Positions 1 through 5,463 of a DNA stretch of 5,463 nt are shown here, one piece after another (position 1 is the stretch's first letter; each line of letters begins with the position of its first letter). Made by a program: the position numbers and the translations under genes. The stretch is from Spirochaetales bacterium. GTDB lineage: Bacteria; Spirochaetota; Spirochaetia; Sphaerochaetales; Sphaerochaetaceae. The stretch spans positions 1 to 5,463 of the forward strand of contig JAAZJI010000001.1 in the NCBI GenBank assembly GCA_012800465.1, given 5' to 3'. The notes under the pieces were generated by a model, which saw nothing but the letters and a program-made list of their open reading frames with translations, searched no databases and was not told the origin of the DNA.

Positions 1-417
1 CTCTATGCGATGGATTTCAATGATGACCTCGATACATCCAAGATTCCGACCACCTTCAGCGCGGTGACGGAGGATGAGTATGAACGCTTCGAGGAGGAGG
101 TCCGGATCTATGCGATGTATCTGATCCGCGGAACGCTCGAGCATCTTGAAGAGGTCGATCGGCTGATCAGCCGCTTCAGCCTGAACCGCCCCCTTGAACG
201 GATCGACTATGTCGACCGTAACATCCTCAGGATCAGCGTATTCTCTTTTCTGTATGCAAACGTTCACCCCCATGTGATCATCGATGAGGCGGTGAAGCTC
301 AGCCAAGAGTTCTCCAGCGAGGTGAACTACAAGTTCATCAACGGGATCCTGGACGCGATGAACAAGCAGGTGTTCCAAAAGCGGGAAGGAGTGGAGTATG
401 ATCCAACTGAAGAGTGA
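1..417 (+). CDS. nusB: Transcription antitermination factor NusB, 5' truncated by the window edge
   Basis: NusB binds boxA RNA together with NusE (ribosomal protein S10) and helps RNA polymerase read through terminators in rRNA operons. The frame is open to base 1, and the first visible residues, LYAMDF, match the conserved LYA-x-D stretch that lies about 12-20 residues inside NusB proteins. The true start is therefore upstream, and the ATG at 10 is internal. About 138 residues are visible, against a usual 130-150 plus the missing tip. Other family hallmarks are an acidic all-helical make-up, the RIDYVDRNILRI segment (like the family's R-I-x-x-V-D-R-x-I-L-R-I), the VIIDEAVKLSQEFS segment (usual form INEAVELAK-x-F) and FINGILDAM near the end (usual form FVNGVLD). 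Serine replaces the usual glutamate in the stretch after ILRI (SVFSFLY), a minor variation. The gene ends inside map, a 20 bp overlap that suggests one operon. The assignment is firm; only the start is unseen. Confidence 0.93.
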   Translation, partial: LYAMDFNDDLDTSKIPTTFSAVTEDEYERFEEEVRIYAMYLIRGTLEHLEEVDRLISRFSLNRPLERIDYVDRNILRISVFSFLYANVHPHVIIDEAVKLSQEFSSEVNYKFINGILDAMNKQVFQKREGVEYDPTEE

Positions 418-1153
418 AGAGCAGATCAAACGGATCGGCGAGGCGTGCGCCCTGACCGCCCGGCTCATGGAGGAGCTTGAAACGTTCATCGAAGAAGGAA
501 TGAGCACGAAGGATATCGACCGGTACTGCCATGATTTCATCATCCGACACAAGGGAATCCCTTCCTTTCTGAACTACGGCGGGTTTCCCGCAAGCGCCTG
601 CGTCTCGGTGAACGAGGAGGTGATCCACGGCATCCCCTCCGAGAAGAAGATCCTCACAGATGGGGATCTGGTCTCCGTCGACCTGGGAATCAACCTCGAC
701 GGACATTTCAGCGACATGGCCCGGACCTTCATCGTCGGAGAGACGAAGGAAGAGTATCGGAAGCTCTGCGAGGTGACAAGAAAATCGCTCGACCTTGCAA
801 TCGAGGCGGCCGGAAAAAAGGGGGCTCGAATCCAGGACATCGGCAAGGCGGTTTCCCATCACTGCTGTGGCTTCGGCTACGGGGTGGTCCGTGACTTCAC
901 CGGCCACGGAGTCGGCTTGGCGGTCCACGAGGCCCCGGAGATTCCCAACTACAGCGCCCCCTTCCTGCCGAATCCCCGGATCAGGGAGGGAATGGTCCTG
1001 GCGATCGAGCCGATGGTCAATCTCGGCACCCATAAAGTCTCGATCCTGGAGGACAACTGGACGGTAGTTACGCAAGACGGATTTCCTTCCGCCCATTTTG
1101 AGGATACCGTAGCGATTACAAGGGACGGCTTAGTCATACTGACCAGGGGGTAG
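398..1153 (+). CDS. map: Methionine aminopeptidase, type I
   Basis: This cytoplasmic metallopeptidase removes the initiator methionine from new proteins when the second residue is small. The 251-residue product has the length of the bare type I enzyme, without an N-terminal zinc-finger or SH3-binding extension. All expected pita-bread-fold residues are visible: substrate-binding H77 in HGIP, and metal ligands D95, D106 (in GHFSDMARTF), H170 (in FTGHGVGLAVHE), E204 (in AIEPM) and E235 (in FEDTVAI), plus H177. Spacing is nearly identical to the Escherichia coli enzyme. The ATG at 398 is supported by AAGGAG at 386-391, six bases upstream, and by the start of homology. The gene overlaps the end of nusB by 20 bp and is followed 6 bp later by a phosphoribosyltransferase gene, so it is probably co-transcribed and translationally coupled to nusB. 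Nothing suggests loss of activity. Confidence 0.97.
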   Translation: MIQLKSEEQIKRIGEACALTARLMEELETFIEEGMSTKDIDRYCHDFIIRHKGIPSFLNYGGFPASACVSVNEEVIHGIPSEKKILTDGDLVSVDLGINLDGHFSDMARTFIVGETKEEYRKLCEVTRKSLDLAIEAAGKKGARIQDIGKAVSHHCCGFGYGVVRDFTGHGVGLAVHEAPEIPNYSAPFLPNPRIREGMVLAIEPMVNLGTHKVSILEDNWTVVTQDGFPSAHFEDTVAITRDGLVILTRG

Positions 1154-1159
1154 GTTCAC

Positions 1160-1774
1160 ATGAACAAGGAATTCATCAGCTGCGATATGATCCGGGACAA
1201 TGCGCTGAAGCTAGCGCACCGTATGTACAAGATCGACGGGTTCATTCCCGACATCATCTACGCCTCGCTCCGGGGAGGAGCGTACATGGCGAACGTCTTC
1301 AGCGAATACTACAAGATGGTCAAGCTCAACCGCAAAGAGCGCCCGGTCTTCTATGCCGCCGTCGTGGCCCGCTCCTATGGGTACCTGAGGAATCAGACCC
1401 GGGTCATGGTGGACGGATGGACCTATTCGCCCGAATATCTTCGTAGCGGGGACAAGATCCTCCTCGTCGACGACATCTTCGATACCGGAAAGACCGTCAA
1501 CGCCCTCGGGGAGATCATCATGCAGAAGGGAATCCCTCGCACCGACCTGAAGATCGTGGTCTACGACTACAAGGTTCCCCTCTACAAGAAAGGGGAACCG
1601 CTTCCCATCCAGCCGGACTACTACGTCCGCAAGCACGTTCTCCACAGCGAGGAGGAGGAAGTCTGGATCCACTACAACTGCCACGAGTTCCTCGGCCTCT
1701 CCGCCCCGGAGATCGATGAGCAGTTCAGCGACCCCGAGGTGAGAAGAATCCTCCACGAAGTGCGTAACGACTGA
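1160..1774 (+). CDS. Phosphoribosyltransferase, probably purine salvage (hypoxanthine/xanthine-guanine type)
   Basis: The 204-residue protein is a type I PRTase, a fold that transfers ribose 5-phosphate from PRPP to a nucleobase. The PRPP-binding signature is clear at residues 100-112 (ILLVDDIFDTGKT), with the two acidic residues D104-D105 and the T109-G-K-T loop. Residues 32-41 (IIYASLRGGA) fit the pyrophosphate-binding loop near the N-terminus. The C-terminal stretch PDYYVRKH then VWIHYNCHEF (about 152-177) resembles the aromatic base-binding segment (PD-x-Y then W) of xanthine and archaeal-type hypoxanthine PRTases. That makes purine salvage the best guess, but the base cannot be fixed from sequence alone. 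A regulatory or orphan PRTase is the alternative. The start is supported by AGGGGG at 1145-1150, nine bases upstream and overlapping the stop of map. It is the last gene of the nusB-map unit and converges on the lipoprotein gene with 3 bp between stop codons. Confidence 0.85.
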   Translation: MNKEFISCDMIRDNALKLAHRMYKIDGFIPDIIYASLRGGAYMANVFSEYYKMVKLNRKERPVFYAAVVARSYGYLRNQTRVMVDGWTYSPEYLRSGDKILLVDDIFDTGKTVNALGEIIMQKGIPRTDLKIVVYDYKVPLYKKGEPLPIQPDYYVRKHVLHSEEEEVWIHYNCHEFLGLSAPEIDEQFSDPEVRRILHEVRND

Positions 1775-1781
1775 TCATCAG
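1771..1781. other. Convergent stop-codon junction in an 11-base inverted repeat
   Basis: CTGAT and ATCAG flank one central C. The repeat contains the TGA of the phosphoribosyltransferase gene (1772-1774) and, on the other strand, two consecutive in-frame TGA codons of the lipoprotein gene (1775-1780). It is too short and has too small a loop to act as a convincing intrinsic terminator, and no U-tract follows on either strand. Confidence 0.6.
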
Positions 1782-2893
1782 AACGTATATTCTTCCGCCT
1801 TGCTGATCTCCTGGACGTTGGTGTCGTCATTCTTGCTTACGTTGTTCTTGTCGACCTTCACCGAATACATCCCATGCTTCTGGGTGGCGACCAGAAAGGT
1901 CTCCTCATCCAGCTTCAAAGAGCTCACGATGAACGTGTCTTTCAAGACGGCCGCATACCCGTTCTTGATCGTTCCAACCGTGGTGGTATCCGCGTTCGGA
2001 TCCGCCTTGACAACGCTGAAGACGCTCATCGAATCGGACGAGGAGGGGTTGGTGATGAAGTGGACGTTCGTCCCGTCATCGACGGGGTAGAAGAACGCGT
2101 TGCGTTCATACCCGACGGTATTGTCTTTCAGCTTGACGGCAACATTCAAGGTGTTCGTCTTCACATGATGCAAAGCCCCTTCATCGGTCAGGATATACAG
2201 ATCCGTTCCAATGACGGCGAAGTTGGCGATGGGACCAAGATCATTGTTCATTGCTTTCACATTCGTCCCGTCATGGTAGTAGTTCCTGTATTCATTGGGC
2301 GAACCGGATTTCACGAATGAAAGGATGAACTCCTTGCTCGTATCCGACTTCTCGTAGTCGGAAGGAGTGAAAAGCCCATAGAGATCGAAGCCCGCTCCGG
2401 CGTCGATCTTTTTCCCGTTATTGAGATCATTGTAATCAGCAACCCAAAACTCCCCTGAATCCTTCGCCCCCTTCAGCACGACCTTTCCATTGGGCATCAG
2501 CCGGAAGTCGGTGATCGGAGCGGGGGGAACCGCTTTTGGAGTCGTAACGTTCGTTGCCGGATCGTATTCGAACAGCGATCCATCGTCTTTATCCGTTTTA
2601 TAGAGGAGCTTGGCCGCATCGTTCAGGTAGGCGGAACTTTGGACCCGGTTCCCCTCGACGCTCTTGACGACCGATTCGGCCCCCGTGGCATTGTTCTTTT
2701 TCACGAAGAGTCCCTCTCTGGTGAGGAACCAGAGGGTGTCGTTCGCACCTTTCCTTCCGACGACCTGCATGTGCTTGATCGTCAGCGCTTCCCGGGCTTC
2801 GGTTATGGTTTTAAACAGCCCGCCGGTCGCATCGGCGTTGCAGGAAGAAAAGAGGAGGGCGATCGCTGCGATGATGATAAGGGTCTTTTTCAT
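1778..2893 (-). CDS. Predicted lipoprotein with beta-propeller-like repeats, function unknown
   Basis: I do not recognise a named family. The 371-residue product begins with a lipoprotein signal: basic MKK, a hydrophobic core and the lipobox F-S-S-C with C18 as the lipidated residue. Phe at -3 departs from the enterobacterial consensus but is common in spirochaetes. The mature part has no membrane segment, is rich in Asn, Asp, Lys and Thr, and contains seven blade-like units. In each, a short hydrophobic strand is followed by a polar turn and a second strand: residues about 53-66, 96-115, 137-156, 188-206, 231-246, 277-295 and 332-347. Spacing of roughly 42-55 residues suggests a seven-bladed beta-propeller, which is inference. 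Translation probably depends on the upstream barrel gene, because AGGAGG at 2899-2904 overlaps that gene's stop. Two in-frame TGA codons (1778-1780 and 1775-1777) close the gene. It looks somewhat less GC-rich than its housekeeping neighbours. A surface or periplasmic role is likely; no catalytic motif is seen. Confidence 0.85.
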   Translation of the reverse strand: MKKTLIIIAAIALLFSSCNADATGGLFKTITEAREALTIKHMQVVGRKGANDTLWFLTREGLFVKKNNATGAESVVKSVEGNRVQSSAYLNDAAKLLYKTDKDDGSLFEYDPATNVTTPKAVPPAPITDFRLMPNGKVVLKGAKDSGEFWVADYNDLNNGKKIDAGAGFDLYGLFTPSDYEKSDTSKEFILSFVKSGSPNEYRNYYHDGTNVKAMNNDLGPIANFAVIGTDLYILTDEGALHHVKTNTLNVAVKLKDNTVGYERNAFFYPVDDGTNVHFITNPSSSDSMSVFSVVKADPNADTTTVGTIKNGYAAVLKDTFIVSSLKLDEETFLVATQKHGMYSVKVDKNNVSKNDDTNVQEISKAEEYTF

Positions 2894-2898
2894 GGTTT

Positions 2899-2904
2899 CC
2901 TCCT
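2899..2904 (-). promoter_or_regulatory. Ribosome-binding site of the lipoprotein gene, overlapping the barrel gene's stop
   Basis: Read on the minus strand this is a perfect AGGAGG, five bases before the ATG at 2893. It overlaps two bases of the TAG stop (2903-2905) of the upstream gene. The layout is typical of translational coupling: ribosomes finishing the barrel gene can re-start on the lipoprotein gene. Confidence 0.8.
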
Positions 2905-3499
2905 ACTGCCTGTAGCTTACCGAGAGGGTGATCGGGACGAAGCCGGCCAGGGCGTTGTCGGAAAAGAGCTCCTTTCGGTAGTTGAGCTCGGGAATGAGCC
3001 ACAAGCCGGTCCGGAGGCCGAACCCCCAGTGCTCGCCGGCGTAGTAGGTCAGTCCCAGCTCGATGTTCGAGTACAGCGTCATGATCGAGGTGTTCGCTCC
3101 GCCGGAGTTGTACGCGAAGCCGAGCCCGAAACTGATGGGAAGGTCGATCGTCCCCTGGACGGGAAGATAGCTGTACTTGAAGAAGAACGGAACGGCGGTG
3201 TAGAGGTTGCCGTCCACCACGTAGTTGAAGTCGTATCCGATCTCGCCCCCGATCGCGCTGTACGGCGAGGTGAATGCCTGGTAGCTGATCGCCCCATACC
3301 CTCCGACCTTCATTCCGGTGTTGTCGACCCCGAGGCCCACTCGGGTCTCATTGCCGCTGAAGAAATGGACGAATGTCGGAACGGTCGTGCCGATGGTGAA
3401 GGAAAAGACCTGGTTTCCCTTGTCATAGAACGGATCGGCGCTCAACCCGACACTCAAAAGAGCGATCGGAAGGAGCAATATGCATAATCGTCGTTTCAT
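2903..3499 (-). CDS. Predicted small outer-membrane beta-barrel protein (TP0733-like)
   Basis: The 198-residue protein has a signal peptide: MKRR, a hydrophobic core at residues 5-19 and a likely signal peptidase I site L-S-A before D22. C6 is too early to be a lipidation site. The mature part alternates polar and aromatic/aliphatic residues with many Gly, Tyr and Phe, in about eight amphipathic stretches (roughly 30-38, 63-76, 80-94, 98-111, 118-130, 141-153, 157-168, 188-197). This pattern fits an eight-stranded outer-membrane barrel of the OmpW/OmpX size class. The last strand ends SVSYRQ, so the usual terminal aromatic residue is displaced two positions inward. From memory, Treponema pallidum has a predicted barrel of this size (TP0733) beside folD; I could not check this by alignment. 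GAGG at 3505-3508 precedes the ATG by five bases. It is the first gene of a two-gene unit, divergent from folD. Barrel architecture is likely; any ligand or transport role is unknown. Confidence 0.8.
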   Translation of the reverse strand: MKRRLCILLLPIALLSVGLSADPFYDKGNQVFSFTIGTTVPTFVHFFSGNETRVGLGVDNTGMKVGGYGAISYQAFTSPYSAIGGEIGYDFNYVVDGNLYTAVPFFFKYSYLPVQGTIDLPISFGLGFAYNSGGANTSIMTLYSNIELGLTYYAGEHWGFGLRTGLWLIPELNYRKELFSDNALAGFVPITLSVSYRQ

Positions 3500-3546
3500 A
3501 GGTACCTCGATTCTTGAACACCCCGGCGGGGTCGGACGTTACGTCA

Positions 3547-3552
3547 AGTATA
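3547..3552 (-). promoter_or_regulatory. Candidate -10 element for the barrel-lipoprotein operon
   Basis: On the minus strand this reads TATACT, five of six matches to the sigma-70 -10 consensus. Transcription would start near 3540, giving a leader of about 40 bases before the ATG at 3499. No convincing -35 hexamer lies 16-18 bases upstream, where the sequence is near TATGCG, so an activator may be needed or the site may be chance. The palindrome at 3535-3545 would sit over the start point. Confidence 0.4.
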
Positions 3553-3594
3553 GCGAATGCGCCCCAAAACGCATAGAGGTGCATTCTCGAGGGT

Positions 3595-3624
3595 TTGCAA
3601 AACCATGCGGCTTTAGGGTAGGGT
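3595..3624 (+). promoter_or_regulatory. Candidate sigma-70 promoter for folD-miaB
   Basis: TTGCAA at 3595-3600 (four of six matches to the -35 consensus) is followed after 18 bases by TAGGGT at 3619-3624, which keeps only the three most conserved -10 positions. Transcription would begin near 3631, just ahead of the folD ribosome-binding site, leaving a very short leader. The match is weak and a different promoter within 3500-3644 is possible. Confidence 0.3.
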
Positions 3625-3632
3625 ACAGGAGT

Positions 3633-3638
3633 GAGGAA
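3633..3638 (+). promoter_or_regulatory. Ribosome-binding site that fixes the folD start
   Basis: GAGGAA lies six bases before the ATG at 3645. An AGGAG at 3627-3631 is farther away. The frame is open back to 3480, where an ATG overlaps the divergent barrel gene. However, FolD homology begins right after 3645, and the 55 extra residues are unlike any FolD extension, so 3645 is preferred. An in-frame GTG at 3642 would add one residue. Confidence 0.7.
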
Positions 3639-3644
3639 TTCGTG

Positions 3645-4535
3645 ATGGAAACACTGTGGGGAAAGCCTGTCGCCGAAGAGGTCTATCTTCAATTGGAAGA
3701 GGAGAGCGCCCGGTTCATCGAAAGCACGGACCATGTTCCGCATCTTGCGGTCATTCTCGTCGGATCGGATCCGGCAAGCTTCTCCTATGTTTCCATGAAG
3801 GAGAAGGCGTGCGACCGTCTCGGCTTTGACCATGCCACCTACCGTTTCGATGAATCCGTCAGTGAGGAACGACTGCTTTCCCTGCTTTCCAAGTTGAATG
3901 ACGATCCTCTGGTCGACGGCATCCTGGTCCAGCTGCCGCTCCCGGGTCACCTCGATACCACAACGATTTTGGATTCCATCTCTCCTCAAAAAGATGTCGA
4001 CGGGTTCCATCCGGTCAACGTCGGAAACCTCCTGCTGGGAAACCCGTCGCCGGTTCCCTGCACCCCCTTGGGGATTCTGAAGATGCTCGAGCACTATGGG
4101 ATCGAAACGGCAGGGAAACACGTCGTGGTCGTCGGTCGTTCGGACATCGTCGGAAAGCCGATTGCGGCCTTGCTGTTCCAAAAGGGCCGGGACGCCACCG
4201 TGACGATCTGCCACTCGAAAACGCAAAACCTTCGTGACATCACGAGCCTTGCCGATATTTTGGTCGTCGCGATCGGCAAGCCCCGCTTCATCACTTCCGG
4301 CTACGTCAAGGAAGGGGCGGTGGTCATTGACGTCGGGATCAATCGGATCGAGGATCCCGACCGGATCCGGGGTTATAGGCTGGTGGGCGATGTCGACTAT
4401 GACGACGTCGCTCCCAAAACATCCGCGATCACTCCGGTTCCCGGCGGGGTCGGAGTCATGACGGTGGCGATGCTGATGAACAACACCCTGCAAGCTGCAA
4501 GGATGAGACGCGATGAAGCGGAAATACTGGCTTGA
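3645..4535 (+). CDS. folD: Bifunctional methylenetetrahydrofolate dehydrogenase / methenyltetrahydrofolate cyclohydrolase
   Basis: FolD interconverts 5,10-methylene-, 5,10-methenyl- and 10-formyl-tetrahydrofolate in the cytoplasm, usually with NADP, supplying one-carbon units for purines and formyl-methionine. The 296 residues match the family's 280-300. Visible hallmarks are the Y48-x3-K52 active-site pair (SYVSMKEK), DGILVQLPLP at 91-100 with Q96, KDVDGFHPVN at 116-125 with D119, PCTPLG at 138-143, the dinucleotide-binding GRSDIVGKP at 164-172 and TPVPGGVGVMT at 263-273. Two small departures from the common consensus are D167 where Asn is usual (GRS-N-IVGKP) and V271 where Pro is usual (GGVG-P-MT). 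Both are in conserved loops but neither removes a catalytic residue. The gene overlaps the start of miaB by 23 bp and is divergent from the barrel gene. Confidence 0.96.
   Translation: METLWGKPVAEEVYLQLEEESARFIESTDHVPHLAVILVGSDPASFSYVSMKEKACDRLGFDHATYRFDESVSEERLLSLLSKLNDDPLVDGILVQLPLPGHLDTTTILDSISPQKDVDGFHPVNVGNLLLGNPSPVPCTPLGILKMLEHYGIETAGKHVVVVGRSDIVGKPIAALLFQKGRDATVTICHSKTQNLRDITSLADILVVAIGKPRFITSGYVKEGAVVIDVGINRIEDPDRIRGYRLVGDVDYDDVAPKTSAITPVPGGVGVMTVAMLMNNTLQAARMRRDEAEILA
4499..4503 (+). promoter_or_regulatory. Ribosome-binding site of miaB inside folD
   Basis: AAGGA lies nine bases before the miaB ATG at 4513, within the last codons of folD. This supports the 4513 start and coupled translation. 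The nearby ATG at 4503 is out of frame with miaB. Confidence 0.55.
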
Positions 4536-5463
4536 GACCTACGGCTGCCAGATGAACTTCGCCGAGTCCAACGCGCTGGAACTCCGGTTGAAAGGCGCCG
4601 GCCTCATTCCGGCACCGAGCGCCGAAGAAGCCGCCGTCGCGATTCTCAACACCTGCACGGTCCGCAAGTCCGCCGACAACCGGGTGTGGGGAAGGCTCGG
4701 GTATTTCGGAGCGCTGAAGAAGAAACGACCGCTGACCTTGATCGTGACCGGATGCATGGCCGAGCGCCTGAAGGATGACTTGAAGGCCGAAGCTCCATAC
4801 GTTGATTTCGTCATCGGAACCAACGACAAGCGGCGGATCGTGGATATCCTGACCTCCCCGGAGGGCTCCTTCGCCGGAGAGGAGACCTACACGTTCAGCG
4901 AATCCCACTACCGGGAAGGGGAGTTCTCCTCCTATATCCCGATCATGAACGGCTGCAACAACTTCTGCTCCTTCTGCATCGTCCCCCATGTCCGGGGGCG
5001 GGAGATTTCACGGCCCGTCGCCGATATCATCAAGGAACTCCACCACCTCGATTCGAACGAAGTGAAGGAGGTGACCCTGCTCGGGCAGAACGTGAACAGC
5101 TATCGCTCCGAAGAGGATGGAAAGGTCGTCACCTTCCCCGACCTGCTGCGCCGCCTTTGCGCCGAGGAGACGAAGCATATCCGCTGGATCCGCTTCGACA
5201 GCCCCCATCCGAAGGATTTCACGAAGGAATTGATCGAGGTGATCAAACGAGAAGAGAAGGTGGCCAAGCACCTCCACATCCCCCTGCAAAGCGGTTCGAC
5301 AAGGATCCTGAAAGCGATGAACCGCAAGTACACCAAGGAGCAGTTTATTTCTTTAATAACCACGATCCGATCGGCGATCCCCTCGGTCACCTTCGCCACC
5401 GACGTGATGGTGGGCTTTCCCTCCGAGAGCGAGGATGAGTACCGGGAGACCCTCGAGGTTCTC
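4513..5463 (+). CDS. miaB: tRNA-2-methylthio-N6-dimethylallyladenosine synthase MiaB, 3' truncated by the window edge
   Basis: MiaB is a radical-SAM methylthiotransferase that converts i6A37 to ms2i6A37 in tRNAs reading UNN codons, improving anticodon pairing. The frame stays open from 4513 to the last base: 317 residues of a family usually about 440-475 long. The N-terminal UPF0004 domain shows its three cluster cysteines: C12 (ETYGCQMN), C48 (LNTCTVR) and C81 (TGCMAER). The radical-SAM motif C-x3-C-x2-C is C148, C152 and C155 (GCNNFCSFCIVPHVRGRE). GQNVNSY at 191-197 favours MiaB over RimO and MtaB, which differ there. The HIPLQSGS segment (about 255-262) and TDVMVGFPSE (about 296-305) follow. 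The C-terminal TRAM domain lies beyond the window. It overlaps folD by 23 bp, so the two are probably co-transcribed. A short N-terminal lead before the first cysteine motif agrees with the chosen start. Confidence 0.95.
   Translation, partial: MKRKYWLETYGCQMNFAESNALELRLKGAGLIPAPSAEEAAVAILNTCTVRKSADNRVWGRLGYFGALKKKRPLTLIVTGCMAERLKDDLKAEAPYVDFVIGTNDKRRIVDILTSPEGSFAGEETYTFSESHYREGEFSSYIPIMNGCNNFCSFCIVPHVRGREISRPVADIIKELHHLDSNEVKEVTLLGQNVNSYRSEEDGKVVTFPDLLRRLCAEETKHIRWIRFDSPHPKDFTKELIEVIKREEKVAKHLHIPLQSGSTRILKAMNRKYTKEQFISLITTIRSAIPSVTFATDVMVGFPSESEDEYRETLEVL

Larger units (their letters stand above)
3500..3644. promoter_or_regulatory. Divergent intergenic control region, rich in short inverted repeats
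   Basis: This approx. 145 bp gap separates the starts of the barrel gene (minus strand) and folD (plus strand). It is the only sizeable non-coding stretch in the window. It holds a good -10 hexamer for the minus strand, a weaker plus-strand promoter candidate and four inverted repeats: 3520-3532 (arms ACCCCG/CGGGGT, one central base), 3535-3545 (GACGT/ACGTC, one central base), 3557-3574 (ATGCG/CGCAT, eight-base spacer) and 3592-3604 (GGTTT/AAACC, three-base spacer). The first two have a one-base centre and so look more like protein-binding sites than RNA hairpins. No known riboswitch class was recognised. Confidence 0.6.

Noticed and set aside
10..12. ATG at 10 as the start of nusB
   Set aside because: The codons before it continue the NusB LYA-x-D motif, so the gene must begin upstream of the window.
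338..1096. Long open frame of 252 codons antisense to map
   Set aside because: It lies opposite a clearly conserved gene, its product shows no domain, and long antisense frames are expected with this GC-rich third-position codon use.
2639..3487. Open frame of 282 codons antisense to the barrel and lipoprotein genes
   Set aside because: It runs across two genes that have signal peptides and ribosome-binding sites, and its own product is low-complexity and rich in Val, Glu, Arg and Asp.
3480..3644. A 55-residue N-terminal extension of folD from the ATG at 3480
   Set aside because: It overlaps the start of the divergent barrel gene, covers the promoter region, resembles no FolD extension, and a good ribosome-binding site supports the ATG at 3645.
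3553..3644. Tetrahydrofolate riboswitch upstream of folD
   Set aside because: Several short stems can form, but I could not recognise the conserved core of any known folate riboswitch, and the predicted leader is very short.
3423..4493. Open frame of 356 codons antisense to folD
   Set aside because: Shadow of the folD codon bias. It crosses the divergent promoter region, and its Asp/Arg/His-rich product resembles no family.
1..5463. High density of GATC sites throughout
   Set aside because: Most arise from Ile ATC after a G-ending codon or Asp GAT before a C-starting codon, so codon bias explains it without invoking a methylation signal or origin.

Overview
The window is a compact, fully coding stretch of bacterial chromosome. 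It has moderately high GC, with C/G-rich third codon positions. It carries seven genes in three transcription units, and the only sizeable gap is about 145 bp. Two cell-envelope genes, a lipoprotein and a small outer-membrane beta-barrel, point to a diderm bacterium. The relaxed lipobox (F-S-S-C), the small barrel and its position divergent from folD suggest a spirochaete of the Treponema/Sphaerochaeta type. That assignment is inferred from gene content and recall of related genomes, not from a search.

Left arm (1-1774, + strand): a tightly packed unit with nusB (5' end outside the window), map (overlaps nusB by 20 bp) and a purine-type phosphoribosyltransferase that starts 6 bp after map. 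Its promoter lies upstream of the window. The job is housekeeping: rRNA antitermination, removal of the initiator methionine, and nucleobase salvage.

Middle (1778-3499, - strand): a two-gene envelope operon. An approx. 198-residue secreted beta-barrel protein comes first, followed after 9 bp by a 371-residue lipoprotein. The lipoprotein has seven blade-like repeats and may be a beta-propeller. Its ribosome-binding site overlaps the stop codon of the barrel gene, so the two are probably translated together. The lipoprotein gene converges on the phosphoribosyltransferase gene with only 3 bp between stop codons and no recognisable terminator.

Divergent control region (3500-3644): about 145 bp separating the envelope operon from folD. 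It holds candidate promoters for both directions and four short inverted repeats.

Right arm (3645-5463, + strand): folD (complete) overlapping miaB (3' end outside the window) by 23 bp. These supply one-carbon units on tetrahydrofolate and perform methylthiolation of tRNA A37.

No RNA gene, mobile element, CRISPR array or prophage sign was seen. The least explained part is the barrel-lipoprotein pair and its palindrome-rich promoter region; everything else is conserved housekeeping.
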